Shown here piece after piece: positions 24,883 to 35,625 of a stretch of DNA of 64,000 nt (the stretch's first letter is position 1; every line of letters begins with the position of its first letter). Made by a program: the position numbers and the translations under genes. Under the pieces are notes generated by a model. It was not told the DNA's origin. It did no database searches and saw only the letters and a list, made by a program, of their open reading frames with translations. Source of the DNA: Mytilus galloprovincialis (taxonomy: Eukaryota > Mollusca > Bivalvia > Mytilida > Mytilidae); the NCBI RefSeq assembly GCF_965363235.1, contig NC_134844.1:18396646-18460645 (forward strand), given 5' to 3'.

Positions 24883-26859
24883 TTCTTTTTCTTTTTTTTC
24901 TTCCAACATTTTTTTGACAGGGCCTTCTCCCCTTTCTGTTGAAGTTATCAAGACCAAATATGGACCATCGATAGACCTCATCATGAACTTTTACCAGATG
25001 AACTTTTGTAGGATTTCATCATCCCCTTTAGAAGTTATCTCCCTTTTATTCATTTTTTTCAACATGGCCCCCCTTTAATGTTTTAAAAGATATCATGACC
25101 TTATATGGACAATAGGTAGATATCATCATGATGTATTACCACATGAGGCTGCATAGGATTTCATCATCCCCTTTGAGAGTTATATCCCCTTATAGCAATT
25201 TTTAATATTTGCATTTTTCTCAAAAAGTATTTGAGATAGAATGTAATTGAAAATGACAGCATGTACAAGAACAGATGGCAATGTTTATAAACATAAACAA
25301 TTAATTTGTTACTTATCCTTATAAGGAGTTATTTCCCTTTAAAAATTATAAATAATTTTTGAAAAATTCTATTTTCAGAACCGGAAGTCGTAGAGACCTT
25401 GAACCTTGACCAATAATCTTTAATTCATGTGACCTTCAATATGCACCCAAGGTCAAAGGTCACCGAGTGCAAAATAAAATTACGCTGCAATGTCAAGCTT
25501 ACATATTAGGAAAACGATAAGACTTTGCTGCATACATACAGCGTGTAAATTGTTCCTCTCGACGAGCTCTACATTTTATGCAATATGCCCAAATATGTCT
25601 GACCGTCTGTTTAAAAGTTACGACGGGATGATTCTTAAAAGTATAGTATTGTGTGTATATCTTTTTAAAGTTAACAGATATCAACCTACTATAAACTGCA
25701 AAGATGATCAGTAATTCAAGACCGTCAATTTGAGGTCAATGTCAGGTCATGATGAAATTTCACCTTGACCTTAACAGTATACAATGACCTTGACCTTGTG
25801 ACATTTGAAAGGTCAAGTGGTCCTCAGTTTAATGATGATAGTCTCATGTCTCTACGACTTCCGGTTTTTAAGTTTGGTATTGCATCATATATTTGATGAT
25901 TAATTGTGACCTTGGTGAACTTTGAAATTGTCCCAATTCTTTTTCTATAATGTTGTCCTTCAACTGTAGATCAGTTATCATTTAACAGATTTGAGATATC
26001 TATTGTCGTTTTAGAGATAATGCAGTTTGAAGTTTTGCGAGCGGATGCATGTATTTCTGAATCAACAAGAAGTTACCACTTAAAATGTTTTACAAATTGA
26101 AGAGATTAACATAGTTATATGTTTGACTAAATACCAAAAACATTCCATGGAAAAAAACACCAAAAAATCAATTTGAAATTTTCCAGTTTTGCATTGACTT
26201 TGTAAGTTTCATAACTTCTATTTATATAGTTGATATTGCATCATTATTTGCACTTTGTCAAATGGGGTCATCTGATATATCAAATTGAAGGTCTTAATAA
26301 ACTCTTCTTAAATATGAAAATTTTAAACCCCCTTTTTATCCCAGGTGGACGGGTGGGGTCATTTAGTGCAAACATTCAAATTTCTCAGATGGTAAGGTTG
26401 TCGCATATCAAATGAAAGAACATAAAGCGTACATTTCAAATCTAAAATTGACGTCTCCCAAAAATGGGTTGGATGGGGTCATTGAGTGCAAAAAATAAAT
26501 TTTCTGTTAAAATAGGGTTGTTGTATATTAAATGAAAGGTCATGATGTGTACATTGGAAATATCAAATCCCGACCTCCAAAAAATTAGTTGGATAGGGTT
26601 ATTAAGTGCAAAAAGCAAACTTTCCAGAACATAGAGTTGTTGCATATCAAATGAAAGCTCATCTACTCTATGTTATTTATATCAGAATTCCGATCTCAAA
26701 AATGTAGGCGGATGAGGTCATTAAGTGTTAAAAGCGGAAAGTTTCAGAAGGTATATATGCTGTCGTATATCAAACGAAAGAACGTACAAGGTACATTACG
26801 AAAACACCACTTTTACAGGAAAGACCTTTCAATTGTTTTACAAACAATTGAGATACTAG
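24883..26859 (+). repeat. Array unit 8
   Basis: It lacks the leading hairpin. DR1 is intact at 25450-25462 and DR5 is intact. In sequence it resembles unit 1 in its first third (for example the stretch around 24960-25300). Confidence 0.85.
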
Positions 26860-28828
26860 TTTTTTTTTTTTTTCATCCAGCATTTGTTTAACATGGCCTC
26901 CCCTTGTTTCTATTGGAGTTATCAAGACCAAATATGGACCATCGGTAGACCTCATCATGAAGTATTACCAGATGAGGCTGTGTAGGATTTCATCATCCCC
27001 TTTAGAAGTTATCTCCCTTTTATTGTTTTTTTCGACATGGCCCCCCCTCGTTGTTTTTGAAGATATCATGACCTTATTTAGACAATAGTTAGATCTCATC
27101 ATGATGTGTTACCATATGAGGCTGCTAAGGATTTCATCATTCCCTATGAGAGTTATGTCCCCTTGAAGCAATTTCTTTCTTTTACATTTTTCTCAAAAAG
27201 TATTCAAGATAGAATCCATTTGAAAACGGCAACATGTACAAGACCAGATGGCAATGTTAATTAACATATATAATCATTTTGTTGTTAACCCTTATAAGGA
27301 GTTATTTCCCTTGAAAAAATATACACAATTTTTGAAAAATTGTATCTCCAGAACCGGAAGTCGTAAAGACTTGGGACCTACACCAATAATCTTAGGTTTA
27401 TGTGACCTTTAATTTGCACCCAAGGTCAAAGGTCACTGAGTGCAAAAAAAAATTACGCTGCAATTTCAAGCTTTCATATTAAGAAAACGATAAGAGTTTG
27501 CTGTATACTTACAGCGTATAAAATGTTCCTCTCAACGAGCTCTACATTTTATACACTGACCTCAAAAGAGTCCGACTGTCTGTTCAAAAGTTACGACGGG
27601 ATGATTCTTAAAAGTGTAGTATTGTGTGTATATCTTTTTAAAGGTAACATATATCAACCTACTATAAACTGCAAAGATGATCAGTAGTTCAAGACCTTCA
27701 ATTTAAGGTCAATGTCAGGTCATGATGAAATTTCACCTTGACCTTCACATTATACTATGACCTTGACCTTGTGATATTTGAAAGGTCAAGTGGTCCTGAG
27801 TTGAATGGTGATAGTCCCATGTCTCTACGACTTCCGGTTCTCAAGTTTTGTATTGCATCATATATTTGATGATTAATTGTGACCTTGGTGAACTTTGAAA
27901 TTGTTCCAATTCTTTTTCTATAATGTTGTCCTTCAACTGTAGATCATTTATCATTTAACAGATTTGAGATATCTATTGTCGTTTTAGAGATAATGCAGTT
28001 TGAAATTTTGCGAGCGGCGGCATGTATTTCTGAATCAACATCAACTTACCACCTAAAATGTTTAAGAAATTGAAGAGGTTAACATAGTTATATGTTTGAC
28101 CAAATACCAAAAACATTCCATGGAAAAAAACACCAAAAAATCAATTTGAAATTTTCAAGTTTTGCATTGACTTTGTAAGTTTCATAACTTCTATTTATAT
28201 AGTTGATATTGCATCATTATTTGCACTTTGTTAAATGGGGTCATCTGATATATCAAATTGAAGGTCTTAATAAACTCTACTTAAAAATGAAAAATTTAAA
28301 CCCCCTTTTCATCCCAGAGGGAAGGGTTGGGTCATTTAGTGCAAACATTTAAATTTCTCAGATGGTAAGGTTGTCGCATATCAAATGAAAGAACATAAAG
28401 CGTACATTTCAAATTTCAAATTGACGTCTCCCAAAAATGGGTTAGATGGGGTCATTGAGTGCAAAAAATAAATGTTCTTTTAAGGTAGGGTTGTTGTATA
28501 TCAAATGAAAGGTCATGATGTGTACATTTGAAATATCAAATTCCCAACCTCCAAAAATTAGTTGGATAGGGTTATTAAGTGCAAAAATCAAACTTTCTAG
28601 AACATGGCGTTGTCGCATATCAAATGAAAGCTCATCTGCTCTGTTCCATATATAATAATTCCGATCTCAAAAATGTAGGCGGATGAGGTCATTAAGTGAT
28701 AAAAGTGAAAAGTTTCAGAAGGGATGCTTGTCGTATATCAAACGAAAGGTCGTACAAAGTACATTACGAAAACATCACTTTTACAGGAAAGACCTTTCAA
28801 TTGTTTTACAAACAATTGAGATACTAGT
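26860..28828 (+). repeat. Array unit 9, last copy before gene A
   Basis: It has no leading hairpin and is very similar to unit 4 in its first kilobase. DR1 is intact at 27423-27435 and DR5 is intact. The array ends at ACTAGT, about 750 bases before the first recognised exon of gene A. Confidence 0.85.
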
Positions 28829-29330
28829 TTTTATACGTCTGTTACATGTAACAACACTATAAAAGCTATAGCACACTTAGATGTATACGTCCATATGTTA
28901 ACAAAATTACAGGAGCTATAAAACACCGAGTTTCCATACGTCTGTTTACGACATTTTAAGGTGGTACCTAACACTACAGGGAGATAACTCAGTAAAGTCA
29001 GCTAAATGTTTTAATTACGTTGTGTTGTAAAGGAAATGTTAAACTTCTCAATGATAAAAATTGGTGTTTGTCAAACTGCTATATAACCAGTGTAACTTTT
29101 CTGACAAAACGGTTGGTTCAAAATTTTTGAAATTTTTATATTTTTGTTAGAGGGTCAAGGTTAATACATTGTCCAAATTTTATGAAAATTAAACGAGCCA
29201 AATTAATTTTAGTGGAAGTGTTGGGTACCACCTTAAGCACTACAACAAACCTTGTTTCCAAACGTCTGTTTACGATATTGCAAGAGCCAGATAGCAAGTG
29301 GTAAACAGTTGATTTAAACAAGAATGTCTA
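28829..29330 (+). repeat. Degenerate ~50-bp tandem repeats to the right of the array
   Basis: Blocks reading (T/A)TACGTCTGTTTACGA(C/T)ATT, then a GGAGCTATAAAACACC-like stretch, recur near 28832, 28882, 28930 and 29262. One unit is split by the 273-bp miniature element at 28960-29232. A similar block precedes the 2-kb array at its left edge. Confidence 0.6.
28960..29232. mobile_element. 273-bp miniature inverted-repeat element, TTAA flanks
   Basis: The termini are GGTGGTACCTAACACT and its inverted copy AGTGTTGGGTACCACC, with one mismatch. TTAA lies immediately outside both ends (28956-28959 and 29233-29236). Non-coding; a piggyBac-like origin is inferred from the TTAA duplication. Confidence 0.7.
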
Positions 29331-29577
29331 AATGATGTGTTATTGTAAATGTGTATGAATGAAATATTTATGACCGCTTTATTTCAAAACAACGTAGTTC
29401 AATATCATCAAGGTCAAACTTCGTGTAACCTCCTGTGTGTCTATTAAACGTAAAATAACAAACTGCGTATGTAGAAATAGTTTTGTATATATTTTGAAGT
29501 TCATATGATAGATGTAAAAAGAATATTTCTGCTCAATGGTAAAAATGTATTTCAACACATTGTTTGCCTTTTAACAG

Positions 29578-29851
29578 GTGAACATGGTTGCCTCGCTTGA
29601 AAGCAATTCGTGCTCAGAAAGAGAAACATGTGAGAAAATCATTACTATGCCGTTATTAGATGATTTAAAAGCTACATTAAAAGCTGATCTAGATGTGACC
29701 AGAATGAACACCCACTTGAAAGCTTACATCGAACAAGAGATACAGAAAGGTATTGAAGCTGCTATGTCAGACAAAATGGAGTCGCTGTTAGATAAGAAAA
29801 TGGCAACTACAAATAAAACTATCGAAACATCTGTTCAACACAAACTCAAAG
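29578..29851 (+). CDS. Gene A, first visible exon (helical stalk)
   Basis: It encodes the stalk MPLLDDLKATLKADLD through HKLKG, with two cysteines (C-x5-C) at its start and an N-K-T glycosylation sequon near the end. The donor AAAG/GTGAGG leaves phase 1. The left boundary is the inferred acceptor; an internal ATG at 29584 is the only methionine start in it. Confidence 0.7.
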
Positions 29852-32800
29852 GTGAGGAATAAATGCTACATAGACTGAAATTGTTTGAGGTACAGAAAAT
29901 CTAAAACGCCGATTTCCGTGCATAATGCACGTGTTTCTAGAAGAAAAGGGGATCGAACCAATTAAGTATATGAGTTGCATATGTGCTATTTCCATGAGTG
30001 TACATAAAAAACGAGGTAAAATTTCTAAAATTTTCTAAAAGCGTATTTTAGCTCTGCAATGGCTTTTGTATAAGCCTGCTAAACATCGTTTCTGTCAGTC
30101 AGAATGATATCTTGAGTATATATCAAAAATGTTCATATTACGCGTGTTCAATTAAATAAAGCTAAGTTAAAGAAAATACTGACCTTGTTAAAAATGCTTC
30201 TTTTTGTAGGTTATTGAGGGTTCTAAACGTGTTATATGAGGAACATTAAACGTATGTATATGCGTTCAACCTCATGTTTTATACTCAAAATATGCGCACA
30301 ATCAACATTTTCAAAATTCTTTAACATCACAAGAATAAAGGAGCACCAACTCTTGTAAATACATATTATGCCATAAATTTTGAATCGCCTCGTGAATTTC
30401 AATGTGGTATGATTGTTTCATATAAGATCGATGTAACATGAAATCATCTGTCAATACTTTATCTGAATGGAAGTTTTTGGTACTCGTTTTGAAAATAAGC
30501 CGATTTTTCTGAAAATAAACTTAATCTCTTCCATTCAAACATGTTTTTCCAGATATAGGAGTAACGTACGTCAGGTGGGCTCGGAAAAGTTGTCCGGATG
30601 ATACTGAGCTTGTCTATACAGGTAGTAGATGTTCAGTTTGTCGTTGCAAATGTTTGTTTTTTTAAATATGGCAATTACAATAAGTGACAAAAAGCCCTAT
30701 AATTTTACACACGAAATACTTTTAAAATGACACATACAAGAATTTATTTATTCCCGTACTACATAGGAAATCACTCCTTAAATATGGCGATTCTATGTTC
30801 CTACACAACAAAAAAGGAAAACAAAACAAAATACAAATAAAAAGACCAGATATCTCGGGTAGACTATAAAAGAGGGGCTAAAGATACCAGATGGACAGTC
30901 AAACTCATAGATCAAAGTTAACTGATAACGCCATGTCTAAAAATGAAAAAGACAAACAGACAAATAATAATACACATGACACAACATAGAAAACTAAAAC
31001 TTAGCAACACGAACCCCAACAAAACCTGGGGGTGATCCCAGGTGCTCCGGAAAGGTAAGCAGATTCTGCTCCACATGTGGCACCCGTCATGTTGCTCATG
31101 TTATTACAAACCCGGTAAATAGTCTAATTCGGTAGGTCACATTCATGAAAAATATGGGGGTTGTAGTTACGACGTAAGGAACATATCCGATATCATCTGT
31201 GAAACGGTTATTCCATAACGGGCAACCAAATTGTGATGGCGTCCGTAAAATTTACGAAGGGATGATTTCAACTTCACCATTTGGAACTCTTGGTTTGATA
31301 ACTTCCTTGTGAGCAGCAACCCTCTATCAAGGAAATCATCAAAGGAAATACAGGCACGGGTATATCGGATCAATTTGGATATATATACTTCAAATGCAGG
31401 CGCTGCTGGAATGTTGCTACTTAGAAATGGAAAGTTCATAATTGGGAAGCTGAAATTATCTCTTTTATTGTAAAGTTTTGTTTTGCTTATCAATACCCTT
31501 CCGGAGCACCTGTGATCACATTTGGGGTGTTCACAGGTGCTCCGGAAGGGTCACATTTGGGGTGCTCCAAAAAGGTATTGACAAGCAGATTCTGTTCCAC
31601 ATGTGGCACCAGTTATAGCTTCACGTGTCTATTTAAGTGTAAGAATGTTATTTCCCTTAGCGCATTAAAACATTGGCTTCCCAAACTGTTGAACAAGATT
31701 TTATACACATTCTAATTATATTTTCCTGATAAATTTGTGTGTCCCTACCCTTAGCTTGGTTTCCTGTTTATGTTGGGAGATTTTTTAATAGCTATTTATA
31801 TAATTCTAAATCATTTTTGACGTTCTAACAGTACAAATATTTACACCATGGTATGATTGTTTTAGGACAAGCCGGAGGAAATCATCCATTACACAAAGGT
31901 GGTGGATCAAACTACCTTTGCCTTCCAAATGACCCTGAAAATGGACAGTTTCAACCACATGACAATCACGTGTTATTTGGTGTGGAATACCAGACATTTT
32001 ATAACTCGAAGCCACATGGATGGTCAAATAGTTTAGGAAACAAAGAGCTTCCATGCGCAGTTTGTCATAGAAAAAAGAAATCGTCTGTTCTTATGATTCC
32101 TGGTAACTTTCTACAATAATGTTCATAATTAGTGTAGATCTTGATATAAGCAATGTGTTTTTAGCTTTCATGACGTATCCGGAAAATTATAAGTTGTTAT
32201 GGAATTTTTTCAAGGTCGTTAAAGTACCAACAAATGAAGCTTCAACTTATTTGAATGATAGGTTTGAGCGGCTTAAGTCTTGATAATGAAAAGTATTATA
32301 GTCACTGGTGTCTATTGATCTTAACGCGGGGTAAACATTATAAAAACGTCTTCTTTTGATTAAGTGGTTGCAGAAGGAAGGTGTTTTCGTATTAAAGTTA
32401 GTTCCATTGAGCGTATCATCTGGACTTTTTTCTTTCCAATGAAAACAATAATGCACAAAGTTACCTTTTACTTTCACTAACATGCATGTTACATGGTGGG
32501 GTTCGTGTTGCTTACTCTTTAGTTTTCTATGTTGTGTCTTCTGTACTATTATTTGTGTATTTGTCTTTTTATTTTTAGCCATAGCGTTGTCAGTTGATTT
32601 TCAATCTATGAGTTTGACTCTGCCTCTGGTATCTTTAGTCCCTCTTTTACAACTTATAAACCTAACTACGTTTCACATGTTCTAGTTCTGTTTTGTAGGA
32701 CGAAAAACATGTTACAACGGATGGACAGCGGAATATAGCGGATATATACTTAGTACATACAAAACACAAAACTCTATGGACTATATATGTGGCGATAAAG

Positions 32801-32937
32801 ATGCTGAACCATTTGACGGTAGATCAACTGACGACGATCAGGCTCTTGTGTACGGTATAAGAACAGCTTGTGGTAGTCTGAGATGTCCAACCTACACTAA
32901 GTATGCTGACGTTCAGTGTGTTGTCTGCACCAAATAG
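29578..32937 (+). CDS. Gene A: short-chain collagen-related (NC1-like) protein, partial
   Basis: Four spliced exons are recognised: 29578-29851, 30553-30621, 31866-32102 and 32699-32937. They join in phase 1 at each junction and give 272 residues to a TAG stop. The first 90 residues are a charged, probably alpha-helical or coiled-coil stalk. They are followed by a cysteine-rich domain with landmarks VTYVRWARKSCP, NYLCLPNDPENG, PCAVC, KTCYNGWTAEYSGY and CGSLRCP-x-YT. This domain matches the spongin short-chain collagen-related family, which is homologous to the type IV collagen NC1 domain, but no Gly-X-Y repeat is present. No signal peptide is seen: the first exon starts after a splice acceptor (TTTTAACAG) with a stop just upstream in frame, so an upstream exon is expected. 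A diverges more from B and C than they do from each other. Confidence 0.8.
29852..30552 (+). other. Gene A intron 1
   Basis: AT-rich with no recognised repeat. Confidence 0.5.
30553..30621 (+). CDS. Gene A, exon 2 (start of NC1-like domain)
   Basis: Twenty-three codons reading D-I-G-V-T-Y-V-R-W-A-R-K-S-C-P and ending in V-Y-T-G. It is bounded by TTTTTCCAG and GTAGTA and is too short to show as an open frame, but equivalent exons exist in genes B and C. Confidence 0.85.
30863..31500 (+). repeat. Dispersed repeat copy in gene A intron 2
   Basis: Blocks such as AAAGATACCAGATGGACAGT, AACGCCATGTCTAAAAATGA and GTGGCACCCGTCATGTTGCT recur at 34308-34716. The first of these is also found inverted at 32480-32660. 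The family appears to be a medium-length retroelement remnant; no protein domain was recognised. The right part (31500-31570) has a short internal duplication of GGTGCTCCGGAAGGGTCACA. Confidence 0.7.
31866..32102 (+). CDS. Gene A, exon 3 of NC1-like domain
   Basis: It runs from QAGGNHPLHKGGGSNYLCLP to PCAVC and the terminal IPG, with three cysteines. The acceptor is TTTTAG and the donor G/GTAACT. Confidence 0.9.
32480..32660 (-). repeat. Inverted fragment of the same dispersed repeat
   Basis: Read on the minus strand it gives AAAGATACCAGAGGCAGAGT and AACGCTATGGCTAAAAATAA, matching the start of the copies at 30863 and 34308. It lies just ahead of the last exon of gene A. Confidence 0.7.
32699..32937 (+). 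CDS. Gene A, last exon
   Basis: It encodes RKTCYNGWTAEYSGY through CVVCTK and the stop, with six cysteines at the positions seen in genes B and C. Its acceptor (GTTTTGTAG) lies about 40 bases past a dispersed repeat on the other strand. Confidence 0.9.
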
Positions 32938-34307
32938 ATACTACATGTATTTTTATCTTTATTATAGATTAAAAAAAAGTATAATGATACGTACTGCTCA
33001 ATTTCTAAATTAAGGTTTTACTTGACTGTGGTATTTGAGGGAATCGTGGTTTCGTGTATAATTGCTTCCGTGGGATTTTCAAATGTTTTATCACACTACT
33101 AACAAGAAATATGACAGTTCATTAAATTATTTGTCATATTTTATTTTAAAAAAAAAAACAATTCCAGAAAATCCTACTTTGGAACACCTATATTTAAAGA
33201 AGTAAAACGGTGTGAAACAGGTTTCCTTCTTAATCAAATGAAATAATTAAGTACTCAAGTATTTATATATCATTAGCGTTCAGTTTTTTTTAGTTTGAAC
33301 GTTCCGGGTGAAGGTAAATCTAGAAAAGCGCATAGAATATCTTTGTAGATATTTAATGTATTCTTAAAATCAAATTATGACAAAACGTTACCACATCTCC
33401 AATGTACTTTCAAAACAGATCAACCTCCACTCTAACAAATATATGTAATACGCAAGAACAAGACTGCCTAAATTACGTTTTTTGAAAATGTTAAACAACA
33501 TTAAAAATAAGTAATTTGATATTGATTATTTATAAATATTATGAAAAGACACAGCGTATTTAACATCAAATTGTTTGGGGTCAATGTAAATTATGTTTTC
33601 CTGTGAAAATGAAAATCGGACATGATATGCATAAATTGTTTTATTGAAATAAAACTGCGTCGTGTATATGTTATTCAAAGGTCATATTTAAAGTATACTC
33701 AATCAGCAATTAAGTAACAAATTATCTTGCTTTTAGATATTCATAAGCTTAATAACGCAAAGCTTTCACTGTCTCGTTGATACATGTTACAATTATCAAG
33801 TGTACTGTACGATTATTCTGCATGTAGTAAGCCTGCAAAGTACAAAAAGTCGACAGTACATTGCAAAATTAATTTTAGTTCAATATGACTTTTTGTTCCG
33901 TAAAAAGCCTCTCTACCGCCAACAAACATTATAGTCTAAGATAATCATCAAGGACCTACATGTCCGCTCGTCTGTAACTCTTTTGGTTTTCAAATCATAT
34001 AAAGATGCCCGCTTTTTTTAAATTATTTGAAATGTAATAATATGTTTTGGATGACTAAAGACAGGTCAAATTAGATTTTCTTTGTTTTATTTACTGTTTC
34101 CAGAGTGATGGCACTTAACAATTTCTTATGAATGGAGAAGTAGGTTTCAAGAGACTTAAAATTGAAACATAAAAGAAGTCGGGAAGATTTTGGTTAAGAA
34201 TTGTACAGATTAAACACAACGTTTCGAGAGGTTATTTGTATAAAATTATTATGTAAACTTGGACCGATTATTTAACAAATGTCACATAAATGTCATTCGG
34301 ACTTTAA
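32938..34307 (+). other. 3' flank of gene A
   Basis: No coding frame was found. An AATAAA lies near 33648, about 710 bases past the stop, and could serve as a polyadenylation signal, though the distance makes this uncertain. Confidence 0.4.
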
Positions 34308-34716
34308 CAAAAAGAGTGGCGAAAGATACCAGAGGGACATTCAAACCCAAAATTCGAAAATACACTGACAACGCCATGGCTAAAAAAGTAAAAAGACAAA
34401 CAGACAAACAATAGTTAAAAAACACAACTTAGAAAACATAGAAGACTGAACAACACTATCCCTATAAAAAAACTTCGGATGATCTAAGATGCTTTGGAAG
34501 GGTAAGCGAATCCAGCTCCACACGTGGCACTCGTCGTGTTGCTCATGCTATTACAAACCCGATAAATAGTCCAATTCGGTAGGTCACATTTGCGAAAAGG
34601 AACGGGATAGTACCTATCTGTGTGAAACGGATATTTCATAAACGGCCAACCACCTCGTAATAGCGTTCGTAAAACTTACCAAGGGATGATTTCAACTTCA
34701 ACATTCTTGGCTCAAT
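34308..34716 (+). repeat. Dispersed repeat copy between genes A and B
   Basis: It matches the copy at 30863-31500 block by block, including AGCTCCACACGTGGCACTCG followed by TCGTGTTGCTCATG. On the minus strand that part reads CATGAGCAACACGACG, the same core as the minisatellite at 43992. It ends where the foldback element begins. Confidence 0.75.
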
Positions 34717-34734
34717 AGCTATATATATATATAA

Positions 34735-35595
34735 GACTCTAAAGTGCGATGGTACTCTAAAGTGCGATGGTCACGCTAAAGTGCGATGGTCTACGCTAAA
34801 GTACGATGTTGTCTCACGCTAAAGTGTGATGCTTATTTGTTCGCTAAAGTACGATGGTATATCACGCTATAGTGCGATGGACCAAAAGTGTAAGTTTAGA
34901 GGGATTCAAACGTTAGCATCGAGCTTAACAAAAGTATTTTTGCAAAAAACATATGTGATAGACCTTATAATGTTACAACCTCCCTTACAGTCGTCATTGA
35001 AAATTACAAATACAAAATTCGTTCACTGTCGTAATATTTTATTTGTATAAGCTTTAATTTAAATGCAAGAGAAAGGCAATGTCCGTCGAGCTCTACGGTT
35101 TTGTAGCGAATGCAAAATTATTACATGTTTTATTTTCCTGTAATGTACAAAATAATGTTTTAGCAGACAATTTATAATTTACGTATGAAAACATGTACCT
35201 CTATTTACCGACGTTATGTACAGTACTTTTTATTAAAAATCGACAGTGAACTGTCACTTAAAAAAATCATTCAAATGTATCCGTTCGCTTCAAATAGTAG
35301 CAGGACAAAGATATATACGTATGCGTATACTATTTGTATCTATTTAGTAAAATAGTCGACTGTAGGATACAAATCCGTCTTCCAGCACTCAAAAAAATAA
35401 CTAATTGTGCTTGTCAATCTATCTTCCAGCACGTTTGGATAAACGACTGTTAACGTCATTATCAAACTACGCTTCAAACGTCTATACTTTCGCGGACCAT
35501 CGGACGTTAGCGTATGGTGGCATCGCACTTTAGCGTATACCATCGCACTTTAGCGTGACCATCGTACTTAAGCGTCCCAATCGCACTTTAGAGTC
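34735..35595. mobile_element. Foldback element with arrays of a 17-bp motif in its inverted arms
   Basis: The left arm holds seven copies of a CGCTAAAGTGCGATGGT-like motif (34737-34881). The right arm holds about five inverted copies (35495-35594), and the outermost pair reads GACTCTAAAGTGCGAT in mirror image. A direct repeat AATAGCTATATATATATAT flanks both sides (near 34714 and 35606), which could be a long target duplication or simple AT repeat. The interior has no convincing gene. Confidence 0.75.
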
Positions 35596-35625
35596 CTACA
35601 TATATAATAGCTATATATATATATA

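Larger units (their letters stand above)
11644..28828 (+). repeat. Higher-order tandem array: nine copies of a ~2-kb unit
   Basis: Nine head-to-tail copies are recognised from a shared landmark (GCAAAAAAAAATTACGCTGC) near 12270, 14447, 16433, 18407, 20516, 21440, 23494, 25467 and 27440. Spacing is 1.97-2.18 kb apart from one short interval of 0.92 kb. A full unit runs from a short hairpin and a T/C-rich tract, through a nuclear-receptor-like motif cluster, to a 3' half made of subrepeats of about 120 bp. It ends with a hairpin (CAATTGTTTTACAAACAATTG) and ACTAGT. No conserved coding frame exists; the recurrent 60-90 codon frames are just the repeat read several times. It could be a satellite or an expanded non-autonomous transposon. 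Confidence 0.9.

Noticed and set aside
11644..28828. Many recurrent 60-90 codon frames in the 2-kb array, on both strands, with similar products
   Set aside because: They are the same non-coding repeat read repeatedly. Frames shift or stop in other units, and both strands look equally open, so no protein is supported.
11644..28828. CRISPR-like array
   Set aside because: Units are about 2 kb without short regular repeats and unique spacers, and the genome is clearly animal.
31167..31493. Minus-strand frame of 108 codons
   Set aside because: It lies in a dispersed repeat, no domain is recognised, and the copy at 34308-34716 does not keep the frame open.
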